A stretch of 11,234 nt of DNA, from the NCBI GenBank assembly GCA_014859755.1, contig JACUTO010000039.1, positions 1 to 11,234 on the forward strand. The letters are read 5' to 3'. This document shows, piece after piece, positions 6,489 to 11,234 of this stretch. The position numbers and the translations under genes are program-made. The notes beneath the pieces are model-generated. The model did no database searches. It was given only the letters and a program-made list of their open reading frames with translations, and was not told the DNA's origin. The stretch comes from Candidatus Bathyarchaeota archaeon (GTDB lineage Archaea > Thermoproteota > Bathyarchaeia > Bathyarchaeales > Bathyarchaeaceae). The stretch's first letter is position 1; each line of letters starts with the position of its first letter.

Positions 6489-6983
6489 CTAGATTTTGAT
6501 GATTTCCGGTTCAATCTTTTCTTTCGTTATTTTCAACAGAGCCACGGTGGGCTTTGTCAGGAATGATGGTAATGGATTTGTTGGACTTCCCGGATTGACG
6601 AACAGGACTCCTTCCGCTTGCCTGAGGCTTGGACGATGGGTGTGTCCAAAAACGAGTATGTTAAGATTGTTTTGCTTTGCTATGGTTTTCATTCTTCTTG
6701 TTCCCGAGAAGATGCCAGGATCGTGGGTGACCCCGATTTTCCAGTTGTAAACCTTCACCGAGTCCATTTTTGGCAGTCTCTTTCTAACTTCACCTCGATC
6801 CATGTTTCCAGAAACCGCTACCACAGGCGCCAGTTGCTGTAGTTCATCAACAACACTGAGTTGGGTCAAGTCTCCGGCGTGTAGAATGAGGTTTACTCCA
6901 TTGAAGATCTCAAAAACTTCGTTTGGAATAGCCTTTGCTCTAGAGGGTATATGGGTGTCGGAAATCAAGCCAACAAGCTTCAA
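6489..6983 (-). CDS. YfcE/MJ0936-family metallophosphoesterase
   Basis: A 164-aa calcineurin-like phosphoesterase, the usual size for the YfcE/MJ0936 group. All metal-binding motifs are present in order: SDTH (Asp9, His11), AGD (Asp38), SGNMD (Asn60), THDPG (His87) and FGHTH (His114, His116), which together hold two metal ions. The protein ends with NPGSP and a basic-acidic tail. Family members are small cytoplasmic phosphodiesterases active on artificial substrates; the natural substrate is usually unknown. The start is TTG at 6983, where the family N-terminus MKLVGLISDTH begins; a GAGAGTG string lies about ten bases upstream. It follows the 42-aa Cys-rich gene by only 12 bases on the same strand, so the two are likely co-transcribed. 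Confidence 0.92.
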   Translation of the reverse strand: MKLVGLISDTHIPSRAKAIPNEVFEIFNGVNLILHAGDLTQLSVVDELQQLAPVVAVSGNMDRGEVRKRLPKMDSVKVYNWKIGVTHDPGIFSGTRRMKTIAKQNNLNILVFGHTHRPSLRQAEGVLFVNPGSPTNPLPSFLTKPTVALLKITKEKIEPEIIKI

Positions 6984-6995
6984 ATTTTGGCACTC

Positions 6996-7124
6996 TCATT
7001 CGATTTGTCTTTGGCGCCAAGCGTTGTAGGGACACTGTCTCCAACAATAGGCGCTTCCTTTCAGGCGGCAGGCTTTGCATTCTGCCCTGTCGAAGGGTCT
7101 GGGTCTCCTAACCCTTCTAGCCAA
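6996..7124 (-). CDS. Candidate 42-aa four-cysteine zinc-binding protein
   Basis: A short minus-strand frame from TTG 7124 encodes 42 residues that begin MARRVRRPRPFDRAECKACR. The four cysteines form C-x2-C-x7-C-x3-C (Cys16, Cys19, Cys27, Cys31), within SAYCWRQCPYNAWRQRQIE at the end. It is strongly basic with many arginines. This spacing fits a small zinc knuckle, and the charge suggests RNA or ribosome contact, but I know no named family. Support: GAGGA lies seven bases before the TTG, a TATA region sits at the right distance upstream, and the stop is 12 bases before the metallophosphoesterase start. Caution: it is short, begins with TTG, and no homologue could be searched. If it is not a gene, the stretch is the leader of the phosphoesterase. 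Confidence 0.5.
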   Translation of the reverse strand: MARRVRRPRPFDRAECKACRLKGSAYCWRQCPYNAWRQRQIE

Positions 7125-7159
7125 GCTTCAGTCCTCAGTAAGAAAAACGCTACACTTTG

Positions 7160-7176
7160 ATATATCACTATATATC
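7160..7176. promoter_or_regulatory. Bidirectional TATA region (Cys-rich/phosphoesterase vs Mth938-like)
   Basis: Two TATATA cores (GATATATC and CTATATATCC) stand side by side and read well on both strands. On the minus strand the predicted start near 7145 precedes the SD of the 42-aa gene. On the plus strand the predicted start near 7189-7197 leaves a leader of about 85-93 bases before the Mth938-like gene. Confidence 0.5.
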
Positions 7177-7281
7177 CTTCTAATTCCCAGTATGCATTCT
7201 CAATCAAGATGCAAAATCAATTCATCAGTTGACGAAAGGCTCAAAAATGGTCAGTCCCATAAATTTTAGGAGGACATTGAG

Positions 7282-7620
7282 ATGATTGACTCCTACGAGT
7301 TTGGTCGAATCGTCATCAACGGGAAACGTTACGACAGCGATTTGATAGTTTTTTCCGACAAGGTTAGGAGCGGTTGGTGGAGGAAGGAAGGCCACCGACT
7401 CCATGTTGAAGATTTAAAGGACGTTTTGGAAGTTAAGCCAGAAGTGCTTGTGGTGGGTACCGGCTACTCAGGGCTGATGACGGTTCCGCCTGAGACTAGA
7501 AGGTATGTTGAATCTGAGGGAATCGAACTCATGGCCCAGAAGACGACAGAAGCTTGTGAAACCTTCAACCGCCTCGTTAAGTCTAGAAAAGTTGTGGCAG
7601 CCCTCCACTTGACCTGCTAA
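7282..7620 (+). CDS. Mth938-like (DUF498/NDUFAF3) domain protein
   Basis: A 112-aa protein that is a complete Mth938-like domain. Characteristic features are the opening YEFGRIVINGKRYDSDLIV, the double Trp at 32-33 in SGWWRKEGH, and the core VVGTGYSGLM at 57-66 followed by a short helix and a predicted C-terminal strand (VVAALHLTC). This fold occurs in archaea, bacteria and, as NDUFAF3 and AAMDC, in eukaryotes, where NDUFAF3 helps assemble respiratory complex I. The biochemical role in archaea is not known. The ATG at 7282 follows a strong SD, AGGAGGA (7268-7274). The upstream leader contains a 25-codon open frame (7192-7269) whose stop touches the SD. There are no transmembrane segments, and nothing downstream suggests a partner. 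Confidence 0.9.
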   Translation: MIDSYEFGRIVINGKRYDSDLIVFSDKVRSGWWRKEGHRLHVEDLKDVLEVKPEVLVVGTGYSGLMTVPPETRRYVESEGIELMAQKTTEACETFNRLVKSRKVVAALHLTC

Positions 7621-7663
7621 ACCGCGCGCAGGATTCTCGGAATTGTTATTTCAAATTCATAAC

Positions 7664-7674
7664 TTATTTTAAAA
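7664..7674 (+). promoter_or_regulatory. Putative TATA box of the CBS-domain gene
   Basis: TTATTTTAAAA lies about 55 bases before the GTG start at 7724. It predicts transcription start near 7695 and a leader of about 29 bases. Confidence 0.45.
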
Positions 7675-7723
7675 GTCAAATCATACCCGGAATCGGATGA
7701 GAACAATTCAATTGGTGTAGCTT

Positions 7724-8320
7724 GTGACGCTAAAAGTTAAGGACGTTATGGTTGGAGAAGTTGTAACGGTAGAAGCCAACGTAACCGTAAGAAAAGCTGT
7801 AAGGCTCATGAATAATCGCGAAATAGGATGCCTAGTTGTGGTTCAGGATGGAAAGCCTACTGGAATCGTCACCGAAAGAGACATGCTGAAACGAGTTTTG
7901 GTTGCAAGTAGAGACCCGAGAGCGGCCGAAGTTGGCGAAATCATGTCGAAGCCTCTCTTGTTTATGGAACCTGAAAAGGAAATTGAAGACGCTGTAAAAC
8001 TAATGTTTAAACATAAAATCAAGAAGCTTCCCGTAGTTGAAAATGGACGCCTCGTAGGCTTGGTTACCTTGACAGACCTCATTCGCTCCCCGGAAGTGAC
8101 CAAATGGCTTGAGAGGTTTCCCTTGAAAAAGACGCCGAGGCGAATGAAGAAGGTGATCGACGTGTACTTTGATCCTATGAGACGCTTACGCAAGAGGTGT
8201 CCCCTCATAACAGAGGGAGGTCTTTCGATAACTTGCCAAGAACGGAAGTGTATGTGGTGGTTGGAAGACGAGTGCGCTGTTCTTAAGTTAACTAAACAAC
8301 TGTCGGAAATCGTTCAGTAG
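7724..8320 (+). CDS. Two-CBS-domain protein with C-terminal four-cysteine tail
   Basis: A 198-aa protein with two CBS motifs: VKDVMVGEVVTVEANVTVRK with GIVTERDML (about residues 5-60), then VGEIMSKPLLFMEPEKEIED with GLVTLTDLI (about 70-122). Paired CBS motifs form a Bateman module that binds adenine nucleotides or SAM and acts as an energy or metabolite sensor. After a basic linker, the last 40 residues carry four cysteines (159, 171, 176, 184) in the pattern CPLI...ITCQERKCMWWLEDECA, C-x11-C-x4-C-x7-C, which looks like a small metal-binding or Fe-S tail. No kinase, channel or enzyme domain is attached, so it may regulate a partner or act as a redox-linked sensor. Start is the GTG at 7724; an in-frame stop lies just before it. 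No partner gene is adjacent; the next gene is convergent. Confidence 0.9.
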   Translation: MTLKVKDVMVGEVVTVEANVTVRKAVRLMNNREIGCLVVVQDGKPTGIVTERDMLKRVLVASRDPRAAEVGEIMSKPLLFMEPEKEIEDAVKLMFKHKIKKLPVVENGRLVGLVTLTDLIRSPEVTKWLERFPLKKTPRRMKKVIDVYFDPMRRLRKRCPLITEGGLSITCQERKCMWWLEDECAVLKLTKQLSEIVQ

Positions 8321-8360
8321 TAGACCGCATCTCCTTGCGCGCGCGACTCAATATTGGGTA

Positions 8361-9572
8361 CTATGCTATTTTCTCCCTTGCTACTTTTCCCAGATTGACC
8401 ATCAAGTCTCGCGTGTTCCTTATGTCTTCAAGATGCACGAATTCATCCACACCATGATAACGTGTGTCAGGTCTAATCGGTCCGTAACACACCACTGGAA
8501 TTCCATTTTTGGCAAAAAAGCTTCCATCGTTTCCTCCCAGTTCTGCAACGAAAGGTAGACTCTGACCTATTGTTTTCTTTATGTTTTCTGAAACTGTTTG
8601 CACAAAGACTGAATCCTTTGATGTGTGGTAGCCCTGTTGTTTGTTAGTGATCTCTAGTGATGCTCTACAACCGGTTTTCTCAACTGCACCATGGAAGAAG
8701 TCTCTCAACTCCTTTTCAGCTTGTTCTAGGGGCTCTTCTGGTAGAAGTCTTCGGTCAAAGCGAACCTCGCATGTGCCAGGTATCACATTTTCTTTTTCTC
8801 CTGCTTTGATCATCGTTATCGTATATCTCCCCCACACAAATTGTCTTGGAGCTTCAGGCGGTGCATGTAGAATTGATTCTTTTTTCTCAACTGCGTTCTT
8901 GTAGGGTTCAAGTGCGGCGAGCAGTTTCATGGCTTCATCGATGGCGTTTTTGGCTTTGAAAGGGTATCCCGCGTGTCCTTGTTTTCCCTCAACCGTTATT
9001 TTTCCCCAGATGATACCGCTTGCTCCTAGGTAAAGTCCTTCTGAACCTGCGTCAACGACTAATGCTGCATCACCTTTTAATCCGTAGTCGCTTACCACAT
9101 AGTCTACACCATATCTTCCACCGATTTCTTCATCAACTCCTGCGATAAGTTTGAGGTTTATGTCTAACTTCTCTTTCTTTAGTTGTCGCATGGCTCCGAT
9201 GGCGGCTACGATACCTGCTTTGTTGTCTGCGGTGCCTCTTCCGTAGGCTTTTCCATCTTCCACCGTCAGCTTGAATGGGGGATACGCCCAGTTAGGTCCA
9301 GGCGGAACAATATCGAAGTGTGATTCGAGAAACAGAGTTACGTCTGAACCTGCATCGAGGGTTACGATAACGTTTGGACGCGAAAGTCCATCTTTAGCAC
9401 CTTTTTCTCCGTCGACTATTTCTACATCCAGAGAGTTTCGTTCTGCTTCCTGAACGATTAGCGATGCACATTCGTCATACCCCTTCTTTGAGACTGAGTC
9501 GGTGTTGATTTCAACCATTTTTGAGAGAAGATTAATTTCATATTCCAGTGAAGTCAACGTGTATCCTCTCAC
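8361..9572 (-). CDS. M20-family metallopeptidase (ArgE/DapE-like)
   Basis: A 403-aa enzyme of the ArgE/DapE/CPG2 group. The zinc ligands and catalytic residues are present: ESHFDIVP (His85, Asp87), GRGTADNK (Asp116, the bridging ligand), GVDEEIGG (catalytic Glu148 and ligand Glu149), VDAGS (Asp174) and RYHGVDEF (His373). A central insertion from about residue 190 to 300 is the usual dimerisation domain, with the QGHAGYPF block. Such enzymes cleave amide bonds of N-acyl amino acids or peptides (acetylornithine, succinyl-diaminopimelate, dipeptides) in the cytoplasm. The neighbours do not reveal the substrate, and the sequence alone does not separate these activities. Start is the GTG at 9572 with AGGAGAT upstream; an internal TTG at 9557 after GAGAGGA is also possible and would remove five residues. 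It is convergent with the CBS gene across a 40-base gap. Confidence 0.9.
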   Translation of the reverse strand: MRGYTLTSLEYEINLLSKMVEINTDSVSKKGYDECASLIVQEAERNSLDVEIVDGEKGAKDGLSRPNVIVTLDAGSDVTLFLESHFDIVPPGPNWAYPPFKLTVEDGKAYGRGTADNKAGIVAAIGAMRQLKKEKLDINLKLIAGVDEEIGGRYGVDYVVSDYGLKGDAALVVDAGSEGLYLGASGIIWGKITVEGKQGHAGYPFKAKNAIDEAMKLLAALEPYKNAVEKKESILHAPPEAPRQFVWGRYTITMIKAGEKENVIPGTCEVRFDRRLLPEEPLEQAEKELRDFFHGAVEKTGCRASLEITNKQQGYHTSKDSVFVQTVSENIKKTIGQSLPFVAELGGNDGSFFAKNGIPVVCYGPIRPDTRYHGVDEFVHLEDIRNTRDLMVNLGKVAREKIA

Positions 9573-9616
9573 GTCTTCTATCTCCTACTGAGACTTAGCT
9601 TTTTTGACAATTGTGC

Positions 9617-9628
9617 ATGTAAATAGGC
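9617..9628 (-). promoter_or_regulatory. Putative TATA box of the M20 peptidase gene
   Basis: On the minus strand this reads CCTATTTACATG. It predicts transcription start near 9597, about 25 bases before the GTG at 9572, with the SD in between. The pattern is weak. Confidence 0.35.
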
Positions 9629-9670
9629 TCTGTATGCTACGAATTCCAGCTTTTGAAAAACGATGTATCT

Positions 9671-9781
9671 ATGGATGAAATGTTGAAAATGACTTACGGC
9701 ATCGATGAGCGCACATCAGTGGAGAACCTTGTCTTCGGAACCGGCGTCCTCTACAGACTCGTCGAGCAGTTCATGTCATAG
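9671..9781 (+). CDS. Doubtful small ORF (36 aa)
   Basis: An ATG at 9671 opens a 36-codon frame ending in TAG (9779-9781), read as MDEMLKMTYGIDERTSVENL then VFGTGVLYRLVEQFMS. An in-frame TTG at 9653 would add six residues. The sequence has an amphipathic, protein-like composition, but there is no SD, no cysteine motif and no neighbour that explains it. It could be a small protein, a remnant of a longer gene, or chance. Confidence 0.25.
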   Translation: MDEMLKMTYGIDERTSVENLVFGTGVLYRLVEQFMS

Positions 9782-9813
9782 CCAAAAAGTGAAGGCTTCT
9801 GAAACAAGGTCTT

Positions 9814-10032
9814 TTATTGGATCTTCACTTTTTTTCCTGGGCTGCGGATCATTTTCTCTTTCATTCTTTCAGCCGCATAAAAGGACAGTTCCTCGAATTG
9901 TTCAGGAGTTAGAACCTGCTTTGCCTTTGCTAGGATTTCTAGGCATATGTCTTTGAAAACCAGATCTGCGCATCCAAGCTTGGCGTCGTCGAGCAGTTCT
10001 TTGCACGCCAAGAGAAGAACCTCGTTCAACAT
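9814..10032 (-). CDS. Small all-helical protein of unknown function (72 aa)
   Basis: A 72-aa minus-strand gene. It has a predominantly helical composition, with heptad-like leucines in MLNEVLLLACKELLDDAKLG and a second helix through FEELSFYAAERMKEKMI, ending in the basic tail SPGKKVKIQ. Two or three cysteines (10, 21, 30) are not arranged as a zinc site. No transmembrane segment or signal peptide is evident. I recognise no family. Its reality is supported by a strong SD, GGTGAGGG directly before the ATG at 10032, and by a TATA-like string about 40 bases upstream. The downstream neighbour is the doubtful 36-aa frame on the other strand. Its role is unknown. Confidence 0.68.
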   Translation of the reverse strand: MLNEVLLLACKELLDDAKLGCADLVFKDICLEILAKAKQVLTPEQFEELSFYAAERMKEKMIRSPGKKVKIQ

Positions 10033-10069
10033 CCCTCACCTGCATTTTAATTTACCAAAGTCTTCGCCG

Positions 10070-10080
10070 ATTATACTTTA
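10070..10080 (-). promoter_or_regulatory. Putative TATA box of the 72-aa protein gene
   Basis: The plus strand ATTATACTTTA is TAAAGTATAAT on the minus strand, a good BoxA. It predicts transcription start near 10049 and a leader of about 17 bases that contains the SD. Confidence 0.45.
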
Positions 10081-10229
10081 CGACCCACAAATCCATATCA
10101 AGCATAAACATTTTCACTCCATTTGCAACATTGTTGCCAAACATGCGCCACCTTGAAATCTTAAGGAAAAAATAAAACCATGAGTGTTTGTCTTTTCTTA
10201 GCCCTTCAGAAAGCTTAATTAGGTTCGGG

Positions 10230-10245
10230 AGAAACACTTATATTT
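10230..10245 (+). promoter_or_regulatory. Promoter of the rRNA transcript
   Basis: GAGAAACA (BRE-like) followed by CTTATATTT (10237-10245) is a strong archaeal promoter pattern. It predicts transcription start near 10265, about 200 bases before the mature 16S 5' end. Its position in the long gap upstream of 16S supports the call. The 10033-10230 stretch holds only the minus-strand SD and promoter of the 72-aa gene and no gene that I can support. Confidence 0.6.
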
Positions 10246-10287
10246 GCAAGATCGCCCCAAGTGCCATTTTGGCGATATGAATTGCAA
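10244..10287 (+). repeat. Imperfect inverted repeat at the rRNA transcription start
   Basis: TTGCAA-G-ATCGCC (10244-10256) is mirrored by GGCGAT-ATGAA-TTGCAA (10271-10287), with a 14-base loop. The arms overlap the end of the BoxA and the predicted start site, so the repeat could be an operator or the first hairpin of the leader. Confidence 0.4.
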
Positions 10288-10464
10288 AAGCCGTAACCTC
10301 GGCGGCTTCAACCCCGACGTTTAAGGCGTCTAACGCCCCTGAATGATGGGTTCGACCTCCGGTTGCGGCGACAGAGATGAGGACCTGAATCCTGTTAGGT
10401 CCGAGATGGGCTTGGCGCTAATCCCCAATTCCAGCCGGTTTTGCGGCTAAAACTCCAAACAATA
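10265..10464 (+). other. 16S rRNA leader with three hairpins
   Basis: The transcribed leader carries three perfect short stems: GGCGT/ACGCC (10325-10337), GGACCT/AGGTCC (10381-10402) and AGCCG/CGGCT (10433-10448), the last ending about 16 bases before the mature 5' end. In archaea this region pairs with the 3' flank of 16S to form the processing stem with a bulge-helix-bulge; the 3' flank is outside the window, so that stem cannot be assigned. No tRNA or snoRNA-like gene is convincing here. Confidence 0.4.

Positions 10465-11234
<770 letters not shown>

Noticed and set aside
8321..8360. GC-rich string with GCGCGCGC between convergent genes as a terminator
   Set aside because: No stable stem followed by a T-run is visible on either strand, so no terminator is called.
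9759..9999. 14-base direct repeat TCGTCGAGCAGTTC at 9759-9772 and 9986-9999
   Set aside because: The flanks do not match, one copy lies in a coding region, and there is no integrase or other sign of an attachment site or duplication; chance is the simpler explanation.
10052..10237. Minus-strand 61-codon frame in the rRNA upstream region
   Set aside because: It overlaps the likely rRNA promoter and the opposite promoter of the 72-aa gene, has no SD, and shows no motif.
10340..10365. tRNA-like GGTTCGACC or box C/D-like strings in the 16S leader
   Set aside because: The TTCGA is not flanked by a pairing T-stem or an acceptor stem, and the C and D boxes are off consensus with wrong spacing.

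Overview
The window is a piece of an archaeal genome. It ends in the first half of a 16S rRNA gene whose 5' end, 515-region and 785-region are clearly archaeal; the wording of the 515-560 region resembles the Bathyarchaeia (former MCG) lineage, an inference from memory rather than an alignment. TATA-type promoters, stand-alone small zinc-finger proteins, TTG and GTG starts and purine-rich Shine-Dalgarno (SD) sites all fit.

Layout. Positions 1-451 (-) hold the N-terminal part of a LysE/RhtB-type exporter. It diverges from a stand-alone LigD-type 3'-phosphoesterase (551-991). Next comes the most interesting part, a tight four-gene iron-sulfur operon (1164-3126): a TusA-like sulfur carrier, an IscS/NifS-like protein whose PLP-binding lysine is replaced by aspartate, IscU, and a 49-aa YHS/TRASH-like metal-binding protein that overlaps iscU by four bases. 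An MFS transporter (3186-4379, -) diverges from a large radical SAM protein (4578-6137, +) that may start upstream at a non-standard codon. Three minus-strand genes follow: a 55-aa zinc-finger protein (6204-6371), a YfcE/MJ0936-type metallophosphoesterase (6489-6983) and, just upstream of it, a 42-aa four-cysteine protein (6996-7124). On the plus strand lie an Mth938-like protein (7282-7620) and a two-CBS protein with a four-cysteine tail (7724-8320). On the minus strand lie an M20 metallopeptidase (8361-9572) and a 72-aa helical protein (9814-10032). The last part (10033-11234) is the rRNA promoter, a structured leader and the 16S gene.

How the genes work together. Only the TusA-IscS-IscU-YHS group is convincingly a functional unit. 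Its desulfurase-like member keeps the sulfur-carrying cysteine but has lost the Schiff-base lysine, as in the Archaeoglobus fulgidus IscS that I recall being described. Sulfur may therefore reach IscU from a source other than PLP-dependent cysteine breakdown, perhaps through TusA. The small Cys-rich protein could handle metal for the same scaffold. Both proposals are hypotheses. The remaining genes look like ordinary archaeal housekeeping and accessory genes. No mobile elements, CRISPR arrays or tRNAs were seen.
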